From: Anthostomella pinea
Taxonomy: Eukaryota > Ascomycota > Sordariomycetes > Xylariales > Xylariaceae
Reading direction: 5' to 3'
DNA: 64,000 nt
NCBI GenBank assembly: GCA_963556695.1
Contig: CAUWAG010000003.1
Location: forward strand, 6,572,001 to 6,636,000
Within the stretch, counting starts at the first letter, position 1, and every line of letters starts with the position of its first letter. The notes under the pieces were generated by a model. It was not told the DNA's origin and did not search any database. It worked only from the letters and a program-made list of their open reading frames with translations. Made by a program: the position numbers and the translations under genes. Shown here in pieces: positions 1 through 10,707 of this stretch.

Positions 1-1747
1 TTGCGTTTAGTCTAGTTCCTTGGTGTAACATCGGGTATCGACCTCAATTTAGACCAGCTCTTAGCTCTAGTTGCGTACCCGAATCGTGAACACGAAACTG
101 ACATGTGGTAACGTGGTGAAGCTCATGCTGCTTACTTCCAAGTTCGAGCCGCAATATTTCTACGTATATGGCGGTAGCAGGGACTTTTTACTGCCGACAA
201 GGCACGCAGGCAGCATCGGCTGCGTTACCGGCATGGTAACGTATTTCTCAAGTCAACGTCCCGGGTTTACGATCTGTTTAGAGAGGCTGTTCAATATGCG
301 AAAGTCGTATACGGCACTCAAGGATGATATGAAGAAGTGCATGTTGGACACGCTGAAGAGACTGGAGGAGTTGAGAGGGCGTTGATGGGGAGAAAGGGGG
401 CTCCTGGTCTGAATGGGACGCCACATCAGTCTCTTGCTGAGTACTGAAGCAGCTGTCATTGCTGAGATGTTCAAACAGGGGCTGCATGTGACCAAGATCT
501 GTATACCTTCAACTTGATGGTGCGGACGCGTTGCTATGATGTGTATCGGAGTGAGGCCCATTGCTCACCGCTCTTGAATGATGGCTGAACATCTTTGAAA
601 TTGGTCTCGATTATCACGAGGCATACTCGAGCTCGGCACCAATTGCCAAAAACCTCCCCTGTAACAAGTTTGATGGCCTGTAAGAGGCAGATGTTCGACG
701 TTCATTCGTTGTTGCAATGCCAGTCACCACCGAAGTGCGAAACACGTCGGTGGACACAACATGCTGTAGAGACACCAAGCTAGGATGAATATCGGTGCGC
801 TTGCAGAAGAAACTCGCACAAAATGCTCTGGCCGGTGCAATGCTCTGAGCATAAGGCGATATTTCTGTTCCAACTGTCAACTTTATTCCGTAGATGTTGG
901 CACCTCATCCTCGGCACCTTGCTTGCGTCCGGACCGGTCAGTCCGTCCAAGTGGCAAATTCGCCTCAAGACGTTGGATACTCTGAAAAGACGGCGACCTT
1001 GTTAGCTTCGACCAGTATGCCTCACGCCATGTATAATCCGATCTGTTGTGCTGGTTGTCTCACTGGCCGGGGTTTTGCATATTTTTCAAAGGATGTTCTA
1101 GAAAACTCAAACAAATCTTCGGACCGCTTGAACTGTATCACGGGCTGAGAATAGGATGGGACGAAGATGAGGTGGACGAGAGCCATCATGTACGAGCTGA
1201 GCCCTACAGGGGTTGTGGATGAGACAACTAGCGCCCAATAGGTAACCAGCCGAAGAATTTTCGGTCCCACGCCGGTCGGGCGTGCAATCCAATTGGAAAT
1301 GGTCTGAGCTTCAGCGAGCGAGTCACTGGCCGACTGGATCACAGGGAAACATGCCGTTAACGTTACTGTAGAATGCAGTGAGATAGCTGCACGGGCCAGA
1401 ACCTCGGCGGCAGGTGCCAGGGGGGTGCGCCCCAATTGACCAACCACGACAACCCCACAATCCTTTCGCGGCCGTGACCGTTTTTTGCCTTCCGTTGTCG
1501 CTCTCTTTTCCAGTTCCTCTCTCGACACACCTCCGTGTCACAACTTCGACTGCAACTATCGTGGCACAATTAACCGATACTCGACCGCTCGCCAGACTCG
1601 CTGGAAGGTCGTACTTGGAGGAGGACTGAACCCGCAAGGAGTATAAGCTGCGAACAGCTCCCTATTGTCGCCTTTCCCTGATTCACTTTGGCGCTTCAAC
1701 TCTGCTCTTTCACTGCTTCTCGGAAATCTCCCCTCACTTTGTCCACC
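1..1747. other. intergenic and 5' region of ILV2; no gene recognised
   Basis: I see no ORF with recognisable content here. The longest, on the minus strand at 1022-1528, has no domain I know and shows no splice pattern. The pyrimidine-rich stretch at about 1480-1747, just before the ILV2 start codon, is typical of a fungal core promoter and 5' UTR. Confidence 0.5.
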
Positions 1748-4025
1748 ATGCTCCGAACCAGACAAGCAACCAAGGCCGTAAGGGCCTTGGCCCAGACGTC
1801 GCGACAGCAGCAACGCTCCTTTACTGCTTCGCCCGCACCCACTGCCATACAGACCACCAAGAAAGGCCCGGCAACCGTGAGGAATCAGACCACTGCCGCC
1901 CAGTCGACACCGTACGTCCACCACCCACATATAGGTCGCGTGATATGGGGGATTGGCTGCTAACATGTCGAACTATGCAGTCAGATCAGAGCTGCGCCTG
2001 CTCCCAACTTCAACACTGCCGCCACCAAAGAACGAGGCCATGTGCAACCATTGGTCAACCCTCGGTCGCCAGAAATGGACGAGTCGTATGTCCCCCTGTA
2101 TTCTCGAACAACACTTAAGAAGAGCTTCGACTAACGCATATGCAGGTTCATTGGCAAGACGGGAGGAGAAATCTTCCACGAAATGATGCTGCGGAGAGGT
2201 GTCAAGCACATTTGTACGTCCCCTTTTGCGGTGGTGCACTTCGGCGCATAGTATATATCTAACATGACTCACAGTCGGCTACCCTGGTGGAGCCATTCTT
2301 CCAGTATACGACGCTATTTACAACTCAAAACATTTCGATTTCATCCTCCCAAAGCACGAGCAGGGCGCTGGACACATGGCTGAGGGTTACGCGAGAGCCT
2401 CTGGCAAGCCTGGCGTCGTATTAGTCACATCCGGCCCTGGTGCTACGAACGTCATTACTCCGATGCAGGACGCCCTGTCTGATGGAACCCCTATGGTTGT
2501 CTTCTGTGGTCAGGTGCCGACGACCGCCATTGGCAGCGATGCTTTCCAGGAGGCTGATGTTATTGGTATCTCAAGAGCATGCACTAAGTGGAACGTCATG
2601 GTCAAGAACGTCGCCGAGTTGCCTCGCAGGATTAACGAAGCCTTCGAGATCGCAACCAGTGGACGACCAGGACCTGTACTTGTTGATCTCCCCAAGGATG
2701 TCACCGCTGCCGTCCTAAGGAAGGCCATTCCCACAACATCGACATTGCCAGGCATGCCTAGCGCTGCTTCGCGTGCGGCGGCAGAGGCCACTCAGAAACA
2801 GTCGCAAGCTTCCATCGTCCGCGTTGCCGAGCTCATCAATAAGGCTGAGAAGCCTGTCATCTACGCTGGACAAGGTATTATATCATCAGAGGGAGGATCG
2901 AAGCTCCTCAGAGAGCTTGCGGACAAGGCTTCGATACCTGTCACAACTACTCTTCATGGCCTCGGCGCTTTCGACGAGCTTGATGAAAAATCTCTCTACA
3001 TGCTTGGAATGCACGGCTCTGCCTTTGCTAATATGGCCATGCAAGAAGCTGATCTCATCATCGCCCTGGGTGCCCGTTTCGATGACCGAGTGACTCTAAA
3101 CATCAACAAGTTTGCCCCCGCCGCCAAGGCCGCTGCTTTGGAAGGTCGCGGTGGCATTGTTCATTTCGAGGTCATGCCGAAGAACATCAACAAGGTGGTG
3201 CAAGCGACCGAGGCTGTTGAGGGTGATGTGGCTCGAAATCTGCAGCAGCTTATGCCTTCCGTTAATAGGACCAGCATGGCGGATCGAAAGGAGTGGTTTG
3301 ACAAGATCAAGTCGTGGAAGGAGAAGTGGCCCATGAACTTCTTTGAGCGCACCGAGAGACCGGGCATGATCAAGCCCCAGGTTCTAATAGAGGAGCTTAG
3401 CAACCTTACCGCCGACCGAAAGGAGGACACCATTATCGCAACCGGCGTGGGCCAACATCAAATGTGGACTGCGCAGCACTTCAGATGGCGGCATCCTCGC
3501 ACCATGATCACGTCTGGGGGTCTTGGCACAATGGGCTTCGGTCTTCCCGCCGCTATCGGTGCCAAGGTTGCTCGACCAGATGCCCTCGTCGTCGACATCG
3601 ATGGTGACGCTTCCTTCAACATGACCCTTACCGAGCTCTCCACTGCGGCCCAGTTCAACATTGGCGTCAAGGTTATCGTCCTGAACAACGAGGAACAAGG
3701 AATGGTTACGCAATGGCAGAACCTCTTCTACGAGGACCGCTATGCGCATACTCACCAGAAGAACCCCGACTTCATGAAATTGGCTGATGCCATGGGCGTT
3801 CAGCACCGCAGACTGATCAAGCCTGAGGATACCACCGAGTACCTTGAGTGGCTGATCAACAGTGATGGCCCTGCTCTCCTTGAAGTCATGACCGACAAGA
3901 AGGTTCCTGTACTGCCTATGGTGCCTGGCGGCTCAGGTTTACATGAGTTCTTGGTCTGGGATCCAGAGGTGGACAAGAAGCGCAGAGAGTTGATGCGCTC
4001 AAGGACGAGTGGTTTACACAGCTGA
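1748..4025 (+). CDS. ILV2: acetolactate synthase catalytic subunit, mitochondrial
   Basis: Thiamine-diphosphate enzyme that condenses pyruvate into acetolactate (or with 2-oxobutyrate into acetohydroxybutyrate), the first common step of valine, leucine and isoleucine synthesis, in mitochondria. Four exons give one 695-residue frame: 1748-1911, 1981-2085, 2146-2213 and 2275-4025. All three introns (60-69 nt) have GTAYGT donors and CAG acceptors. The N-terminus is rich in Arg, Ser, Thr and Gln and lacks acids, as in a mitochondrial presequence. The conserved part begins near residue 92 (FIGKTGGEIFHEMMLRRGV). The catalytic Glu lies in KHEQGAGHMAEG (about Glu141). The C-terminal ThDP motif DGDASFNM is near residue 555, followed by LNNEEQGMVTQWQ. 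Length matches fungal Ilv2 proteins. The fully acidic/aromatic C-terminal domain is present, so the gene looks intact. Identity is secure from sequence; location is inferred from the presequence. Confidence 0.97.
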
Positions 4026-4672
4026 TCGGTTTTTATGCGGGTTGGGTTGCATGGTGGGTAAGCGTTCTTGTTTTCGGAATTCCATTGGGCATTCAAAAAG
4101 ATATGAGGTCCAAAAAGGGTCATGAGTGGTGGTGGCGGAGGTGGAGGACGAAAAGTGATTGCCGTTCATTCCATGTCGCATCATATTTGGAGTACTGGGG
4201 AACATATTCTCATTCGGCAATTCCATGTACATATCACCCCCAAGGCGCATGCGGTTTCTTGCTCATAGTCGGCAATAAGATTATGTCTACTACCATCGTA
4301 CCATGAAATGGACATATCGACAACTTGATCATCACAGTTGCCAAACCAAATTCTGGCCAGTGCTTGCACATACAAGTCCGCCATTCACCTACAAGAAAAA
4401 TAGCAATGGTCATTCATATATAAGGACGTCATTTTCTGCGAGGCTGGGTGGACTAGTAGCTTTATTTGTGCTTTTCTCTGTCCTATTTCCTGTCCACCTT
4501 CCAACCCGAGAGAATCAACTACCCATCTCCATCACCATGACCACCAACGTCTACAGTTCCTCCTCACAAGCCCTGCTGGCGTCCATGGTGGAAGCCGACA
4601 TCCGTCGTGAGGACTTTTAGCCGAGAAGCGGACTCGTTGGTGATGATGGGTGCTTTCGTGGAGGTATGAAAT
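4026..4672. other. intergenic between convergent ILV2 and metallothionein genes
   Basis: This holds the 3' regions of two convergent genes. A plus-strand reading frame at about 4303-4620 has no recognisable content and overlaps the metallothionein 3' side. Nothing else is seen. Confidence 0.4.
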
Positions 4673-4815
4673 TTATTTGTGCTGTCATCGATCTGTGTCA
4701 GTGGAAGGAGAGACGCGGTGCGGAGGGGACGGGAAATGCTTACGGGGCACGAATCGCAGCCGCAGTTGGATCCGCAGTTGCAGACGTTGGAAGTTGAGCA
4801 GCCACAGTTACCCAT
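4673..4815 (-). CDS. copper-type metallothionein, 26 residues, one intron
   Basis: Tiny cysteine-rich protein that should bind Cu(I) through thiolates and buffer copper in the cytosol. Exon 1 (4815-4744) encodes MGNCGCSTSNVCNCGSNCGC plus DSCP. A 62-nt intron (4743-4682, donor GTAAGC, branch CTGAC, acceptor GACAG) leads to a 9-nt exon (4681-4673) encoding His-Lys-stop. The seven cysteines are spaced C-X-C-X5-C-X-C-X3-C-X-C-X2-C, which is the pattern I know for the Neurospora crassa copper metallothionein, as is the final Lys. An earlier AG lies only 4 nt after the branch site and would read on into unrelated residues, so the second AG is preferred. The start sits in a good context (CAAAATGGG). 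The gene is shorter than most ORF cut-offs and is easily missed. Copper rather than zinc or cadmium preference is inferred from the family. Confidence 0.88.
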
Positions 4816-5587
4816 TTTGGATGATTTGGTGAGGGAGTAGGAGTGTGTTGTTGGTTGATTGATTGTGTTGGTGGTGGGTAGAGGTGGGGTGGGATCTTGT
4901 GATGAGCGAGTTGGCGATGTTGATGGTGGTCGAAAGGTTTGGTGTTTTGGATGGTTTGGTAAGAAGGGGAGGAAGGAAAGAAGCCAGATCAAGAGTCGGG
5001 TCCAACGGGGATGACCTCGAGCTTTGTAGAGTTTGAGCTCCTTCCCTCGGCTTCTGTTGACAGATCTCGGCTGCGAGGCTTGAACTCAAAACCGACGCTG
5101 TTCCAATCTCTCGCAGCCACTAGGATCTAGGATCGTCAACAGCACGTGAATCTCAGCCAGAATCTGGCTACGTCCTGCCGCGATCGGAGACGTCCGATTC
5201 TGTTGTTAATGAGCAATTTTGTGGCGTCCGTAGGTAGGTAACTCCCGGACGCATCTACCCAAGGGGTAGGATGGCAACAACGTTGCGACACGACAATTAT
5301 ATTATAATCGACGCAAATATAGCTCATGCTCCCGCGAGGCGCACAGCTATGATTCTAGGAAATGATAATTCCCCGCATACCAATATGCACAGGTACTAGT
5401 GACAGCTCTGTTGACTGCATTCGTACCAGGGCTTGTTGGGGAGCAGGGAAGACTTCTTATTACTTTGTGCAGCAAACAGACTCAAGACAAACGACCATGA
5501 TGGCAGAACTTGGCAAACAATCAATATCGATATAGAATAGCTTTTGATGTCCATACAACAGAGAGGCAGCCCCCCAATGCCCCCTGA
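4816..5587. other. metallothionein promoter region and intergenic
   Basis: The stretch of about 150 bases upstream of the metallothionein start (minus strand) is C/A-rich, as in fungal 5' leaders. I see no further gene and no motif I can name as a metal-response site. Confidence 0.35.
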
Positions 5588-6074
5588 TCACTCCTGGCCG
5601 ATCGCCGCGCACGAGTACTTCTTGTCCTTACTCGCCCAGCTATTGCACCACATGATGCACTTTATCCTCTGGCCCCCCTTGCTCACAAACTTGTCCAGGT
5701 CGTTGCAGCCTTCCTGGAGCTTCCCCACGACGTCGCCGTAGCAGTCGTGCCCGTCCTCCGTGGTGGCCGAGTACGCGTACCACCGGAAGACGCCCTTGTT
5801 GACTGTATACGTGACCACGCTGTTGGACGCGTTCTTCACTGTTACCGGCCGGTCGTTAGCCCTGTGGTCTGGTCTGCGTGGTATTCAGAATAAGGCTGAT
5901 GTTGAGGCAGGGGGCTGTTGACATACTGGGGATTTTCCAATACTTCATGGATAGGTGTGCGCCGGTCAACCCGCCCTTGCAGTTGTGTGTTTCGAACTCG
6001 TAGGCCAACGAGTTCTGCCACGCACTGCCGCCAGCGGCTGCTGCGAGTAGTGTTATTATGGAGGACAATCGCAT
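5588..6074 (-). CDS. small secreted cysteine-containing protein
   Basis: Predicted 132-residue secreted protein in two exons, 6074-5927 and 5838-5588, with an 88-nt intron (donor GTATGT, branch GCTAAC, acceptor ACAG) that joins exactly in frame. The first 18-19 residues (MRLSSIITLLAAAAGGSA) form a clear signal peptide. The mature part has six cysteines (in HNCKGG, HDCYGD, EGCNDL, IKCIMWCNSW and YSCAAI contexts), enough for three disulfides, and is rich in aromatic residues and Lys. No domain is recognised. Size, signal and even cysteine count fit the loose class of fungal small secreted proteins or effector candidates; that label is inference. It could equally be an antimicrobial or cell-surface protein. 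Confidence 0.75.
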
Positions 6075-7262
6075 ATTTGTCGGTATAAGTCGGATAAAGT
6101 TCTAGGTGGTTTTTTTCGTGTCGTTCTAGTGTAGTAATGTTTGTATCTAGGTGTTGTTTCACCGTCGGTGGCCAAGAATAGTAGGGCTCGATGGTATTTC
6201 AAGCATCTTGATCTGGCTTCCGTATGAAGTATTGAAAATCTGGACAGAGACAAGAAGGAACGACGGCCTCGGGGTCAATGACCTATCTGTGCGAACAAAG
6301 CGGAACAAAGGGGCTTGCCATGATCAGCACACAAAGGGCCGCATACCGCGAGCAACGTGATGAAGTGGGAAATTGGCTCCTGGAAAGAACAATGGACGCC
6401 AGCTCAATACTCTCTATCGGATCTCAGATCAGGGTTATACATGCTTCATGTTTGGGGGCGGCGGACAGGTTCAGGGGTTCAGGTGTTTCGCTGCCTCGAG
6501 TGGACATAGAATAGAGCTTTCGTGCCTGAAGACAGGCTTTCAACATCTTGAAGATGATTCTGCTATATCATAGGAAGGAATGCATCAAAGAGGTCGTTGT
6601 CTTGCCTTACCGACTCGCAATAACGGGCGGCCTCTGCTCAGGGGCAAGAGTATCAGACCTGCCAGCTGGTGTCATCCGGCTCGCATTTTGTCGACGACCT
6701 GGATTGGCCCTTTCGGGTATGTCTGACCCGATGACTGAACCTGGGCTCGGGCTTCAAGCTAGAACTTGCATTCGTCGGACTTGTATCAATGCGCAGTCAC
6801 CAGTAGAGGTTTTGTACCAACTGGTTTAGCTCTTAGCTCCTTACCCCGGAGAGCGCTGAATTCCAATGGAATCAAGTTTGCTGCGACGGCGAAATGCTCG
6901 GCGCAGTTGGCCGCGGGGTCCCCATTCTCCCCATTCTACCTGCGTCAAACTAGCTGAGGAAGGCAGGTCCGGGGTATGACGAAAGTGTCACCTTGAAATG
7001 TGAAGGTTCCTCGCGGGTTGCGATTTCAATCATCCTTTTGCGTCCTCAATTTCTCCAAATAACAAGCTTGACCTGTCTTCTATATATCGAACGCCCTCGT
7101 TGTTCTCGGACTACATCCTCATTTTGATTCATCTCGAACCTGTCGGGACGACATAAGCCAAACTCTACGAACCGAGCAATTGCGGGGGAGCTCGACTGGC
7201 GAGGCGGGGCAATCACAAGCACAGGAGCTTCCCTCCCATTTTCAACCTCCATCAAGCCGAGG
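6075..7262. other. intergenic, about 1.2 kb; no gene recognised
   Basis: Promoter space between the divergent secreted-protein gene and galactokinase. Short ORFs on the plus strand (6278-6957) have no coherent content. A TATATAT stretch sits near 7081, about 180 bases before the galactokinase start. Confidence 0.4.
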
Positions 7263-8867
7263 ATGTCGGGCTCCGTACCTACAGTCAATGCTCTGCAGGA
7301 CATCTACACGAAGCAGTCCCTTGGTGACCAAGGGGTACGGTGGAACAAGCTGCTTGAGAAGTTCCAGGCTACCTATGGCCGACCGGCGCAGTTCGTGTCG
7401 CGATCGCCGGGTCGCGTGAACATAATCGGCGAGCACATCGACTACTCCCTGTACTCGTGCCTGCCCATGGGCATGACCCACGATGTCATCCTCGCCGTCT
7501 CCACTGACCGCGAGCCATCCCAAGACGGCACCTACAAGCTCAAGCTCGCAAACACCGACGAACAGCGCTTCGCGACCCGCGAATTCGACGTTCCCTTCTC
7601 CGAGGTCGAGATCGATGCGACACAGCATGAGTGGACAAACTACTTCAAGGCGGGATTGAGGGGAGCGCTGCAATTGTTGAGGAAGAAACATGGTGACGAT
7701 TTCAAGCCGAAGAGCATGCAGGTACTGATGGACGGGACCGTCCCGGCTGGTGGTGGCCTCAGTTCGAGCGCCGCCTTTGTGAGTGCCAGCGCTCTCGCTG
7801 TCATGATCGCGAACGGAGAGAAGGACGTGGACAAGAAAGACTTGACCGAGGTTGCTATCGTGAGCGAGCGAGCTGTGGGTGTTAACTCTGGAGGGTGAGG
7901 TCCTCCCTCCCCTTGTATTCAAGCCGGCTTGTACTGATACAGCTACAGTATGGACCAGTCGGCCTCGATCTTCTCGGAAAAGGGCTCAGCACTGCTGGTC
8001 TCCTTCGTTCCATCTCTGTCCGCACGACCAGTCTTCTTTCCAAAGACGGATCCCGAACTGTGCTTCATGGTCGCGCAATCCTACGTTACCTCGAACAAGC
8101 AAGTTACTGGACCGATTCACTACAACCTCCGCGTTGTCGAATGCAGCATGGCAGCTGCATATCTGAATGCCAAACTCTGCCCGTCAGGGACTGAACTCCC
8201 CAAAGACGCTGGGCCTCTGGGAGTTTCGATACGTGGCTTTCACGAGAATTACTTCAAAGACACCAAGAAGTCAATGCCTGGGCAGCTCACAAAATTGATC
8301 GAGTTGACCAAGTCAACTTTGACTCAGGAGGAAGGATATACAACTGAAGAAGTAGCCTCTGGCATCGGCATCACAACTGATGAAGTGATAGCCCGTTTCA
8401 TGTCAAGTTTTCCCGTGCGAGGCGAACGCTTCAAGCTTCGCCAACGGGCGCTACATGTCTTCACAGAAGCTCTGCGCGTCCTGCAGTTCCTGTCTCTTCT
8501 AGAAGACACATCACAGGCTCCTTCATCTGACAACACGGTCGAGTTCAACGCCAAGCTTGGAAAGCTAATGAACGAAACACAAGACTCGTGCCGGGAGCTT
8601 TACGAGTGCAGTTGTCCCGAGATTGACGAAATGTGCACGATCGCCCGGGAGGCCGGTGGCTACGGTAGCCGCTTGACTGGCGCCGGCTGGGGAGGCTGCA
8701 GCGTACACTTGGTGCCTGCTGACAAGGTGGAAGACATCAGGAAGGCGCTGGTAGAGAAGTACTACTCCAAGAGGAAATTCAGTGCCAAGGAGATGGAGGC
8801 AGCCATCGTTGTCAGTCGGCCAATGAATGGGAGCGCAGTCTACAAGGTTGTTGACGGGAAGGTATGA
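7263..8867 (+). CDS. GAL1: galactokinase
   Basis: GHMP-family kinase that phosphorylates galactose with ATP to galactose-1-phosphate, the entry step of the Leloir pathway, in the cytosol. Two exons, 7263-7894 and 7949-8867, split by a 54-nt intron, encode 516 residues. The galactokinase signature SRSPGRVNIIGEHIDY is at about residues 46-61. The GHMP ATP-binding loop VPAGGGLSSSAAF is at 160-172. The active-site segment GVNSGGMDQSAS (Asp about 213) is created by the splice junction. The third GHMP motif, LTGAGWGGC, is near 456-464. Length matches fungal galactokinases. An acceptor 6 nt upstream would insert two residues into GGMDQ and is disfavoured because that motif is invariant. A Gal3-type regulator is unlikely because the catalytic motifs are complete. 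Confidence 0.95.
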
Positions 8868-9068
8868 TGCGGCAACAGGCAGCTACCGAAAGAGGGAAAG
8901 CTTTTCTTGACTTGTAGATAAGTATACCTGAAGAGAGCGAGGTACTTACGGCGCTCCGCTTCCCTGCGTCCACGGCTCCGAATTTCAAGGTCGTTGTCTT
9001 CCAGCTCGCATCATGTTGTTTGTGTTTCTCGGTTAACAGCAGTGTCAACGTCAGTTTGTCTTAACAAA

Positions 9069-9153
9069 GGGCGTGTAGCTCAGTGGCAGAGTGCTCGCTT
9101 TGCATCATCGTCAAGCTTGCGAGAAGTCCAGGGTTCAAACCCCTGCTCGTCCA
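9069..9153 (+). tRNA. tRNA-Ala (anticodon UGC) with a short intron
   Basis: A cloverleaf can be folded by eye. The acceptor stem is GGGCGTG pairing with CTCGTCC, including the G3:U70 wobble that is the alanine identity element. The D arm begins GCTCAGTGGCAGAG. The anticodon stem CTCGC/GCGAG encloses TTTGCA plus an inserted 13-nt intron just after the anticodon, the canonical position for nuclear tRNA introns. The T arm is CAGGG-TTCAAAC-CCCTG and the discriminator is A. Mature length is 72 nt before CCA addition. A T-run at 9157-9161 (and 9168-9172) can serve as the RNA polymerase III terminator. One U-U mismatch occurs in the acceptor stem at the sixth pair. Confidence 0.92.
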
Positions 9154-9156
9154 ATC

Positions 9157-9172
9157 CTTTTTCCCCCCCTTT
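9157..9172 (+). terminator. RNA polymerase III T-tract terminator of tRNA-Ala
   Basis: Two T5 runs separated by a C-run lie directly after the tRNA 3' end, as expected for Pol III termination. Confidence 0.6.
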
Positions 9173-9173
9173 T

Positions 9174-9200
9174 TGCTGTTGTTGTTGTTGTTGTTGTTGC
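9174..9200. repeat. GTT microsatellite
   Basis: About eight tandem GTT units lie immediately downstream of the tRNA terminator, in non-coding sequence. Confidence 0.85.
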
Positions 9201-9694
9201 TCAATCCCCCATTCCCGGCTGCCGTCTGTTTGTTTTGGCCGGTGTCTTATGAGAGGATCAGTCAAGGTCAGAGATATTAACGCTCAACCGGAGCCAGAAA
9301 CTGCCGTGTCGCTTGGCGCTGAGGCTTCAGGAGTCAACTCGAACCAGGGTGCCAGTTACCAGGCAACCAAACTACAGACAGTCTGGTCAGCGAGAGAAGA
9401 TCTAGAAAAGAAGCCATGTTGTCTTAGACGAGCTCCTGGAGCTGCTGACAAAGGATCTTAACTCTCGACAACATAACAAAGAGATATCGAAATCATATAT
9501 CTGCCAATTCCGACCACGAGTGAGACAGGTCAAGAAAGATTGATCTCGTTCAAAGAAGCCGCATGCTGACCCGGTTATCTCATCTTCGAGAACCCCGTAT
9601 TTCCCCCGACGACTGACATCTCCCAACACCAATCGACACATCTCCAGAACACAGGCGACGCAATTCCCAGTCTTTTACATGCCGACGGGACCCA

Positions 9695-10513
9695 ATGAAC
9701 CCACCCCACAACCTCTTTCGAAACCGAGCCCGACGTCTATACCCGACAGACCCAGACCTCAACCCAGAACCAGAACCAGAACCAGAACCAGACCCAGCCC
9801 CAATCGCGGTCCCACGCGCCGCCAGCGCCAGCGCCATGTCCTCCACCCCAGACGCCCACCACGTCCGGCGACAGGCAGAAGACAGCGCCGTCAAATCAAC
9901 AGCAGCGGTCGGCGTGCCCGTCTCCGCATCGTCGAAGTCCGGCTCCGGGTCCGGCGGCCTGCTGATCGCGGCGGTCTGCATCATGCTCGTGCTGCTGCTT
10001 GGCAGTGCCGTTGGCTATTTCTGTTTGCGGCGGCACTTTAAAAGGCAAAGAAGAGGCATGCAACAGGCGCAGGCGGAGATTCGGACTTTTGCGCTGGATA
10101 GGGGGGCTGATGCCCACGGTAATGGGCAGGGACTGCTGCAGGGGCAGAGGGAGAGGGAGGGAGAGAGGGAGGGAGAGAGGGAGGGAGAGAGGGAGGGAGA
10201 GAGGGAGGGAGAGAGGGAGGGAGAGAGGGAGGGAGAGAGGGAGGGAGAGAGGGAGGGAGAGAGGGAGGGAGAGAGGGAGGGAGAGAGGGAGGGAGAGAGG
10301 GAGGGAGAGAGGAAGGGGGAGAGGGAGAGGGGAGGAGGTGCGGATGGTGGTACGGTGGATAGCAGGGATAGGCGTCACAGGGTGTTTAGTTGGGAGAAGC
10401 AGCCGACGAGTTTCGATGTTGTTGAGGTTCGGGAACAAGGGGTGGGATCTGAGTTGCACGTGGCGAATAGGGGAGCCGGGGGCGTCCGTCTTACAGTTGG
10501 GCTTCCTGCTTGA
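9695..10513 (+). CDS. single-pass membrane protein with EGER tandem repeat, unknown function
   Basis: A 272-residue frame from ATG 9695; an internal ATG at 9836 (MSSTPDAHHV) is an alternative start. In order: a Pro/Glu-rich head with a PE run, a Ser/Gly-rich linker, a strong transmembrane helix at about residues 88-109 (GGLLIAAVCIMLVLLLGSAV), then a basic juxtamembrane patch (LRRHFKRQRR) and a cytoplasmic tail dominated by about 14 copies of the tetrapeptide EGER. The layout (Ser/Gly-rich outside, one helix, basic stop-transfer, charged tail) resembles fungal wall-sensor-like or other hypothetical membrane proteins. No catalytic domain is visible and no signal peptide is obvious. The tail is encoded by a 12-bp purine repeat, so its length is probably unstable. 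Function unknown. Confidence 0.55.
   Translation: MNPPHNLFRNRARRLYPTDPDLNPEPEPEPEPDPAPIAVPRAASASAMSSTPDAHHVRRQAEDSAVKSTAAVGVPVSASSKSGSGSGGLLIAAVCIMLVLLLGSAVGYFCLRRHFKRQRRGMQQAQAEIRTFALDRGADAHGNGQGLLQGQREREGEREGEREGEREGEREGEREGEREGEREGEREGEREGEREGEREGEREGERKGERERGGGADGGTVDSRDRRHRVFSWEKQPTSFDVVEVREQGVGSELHVANRGAGGVRLTVGLPA
10151..10314 (+). repeat. 12-bp purine tandem repeat encoding EGER
   Basis: About 14 nearly perfect copies of a 12-bp all-purine unit (GAGAGGGAGGGA and rotations), in frame with the surrounding ORF. The opposite strand would encode SLPL repeats. An all-purine tract of this length could form triplex or slipped structures and vary in copy number. Confidence 0.9.
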
Positions 10514-10707
10514 TGCAGGATGGGTATAGATCAGAATAAAGTTGCTTCTTCGGTCAAATGGTTCGCGCTTCGGATGTTGTAGCCAGCTAAGTATCTAGGA
10601 CCCATGCCTGGGTGTGGTCACTACTTTGGATTCGAGCATAGTAAAGCAGGGCGAAGTAGGTACATCAAGGGTCAACCTGCGCGCACACTGAAGCCATTCC
10701 CTTTGAA

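Noticed and set aside
1022..1528. 168-codon minus-strand ORF upstream of ILV2
   Set aside because: No recognisable domain and no supporting splice or start context. It lies where the ILV2 promoter is expected.
7242..7922. 226-codon minus-strand ORF opposite galactokinase exon 1
   Set aside because: Shadow of the galactokinase frame.
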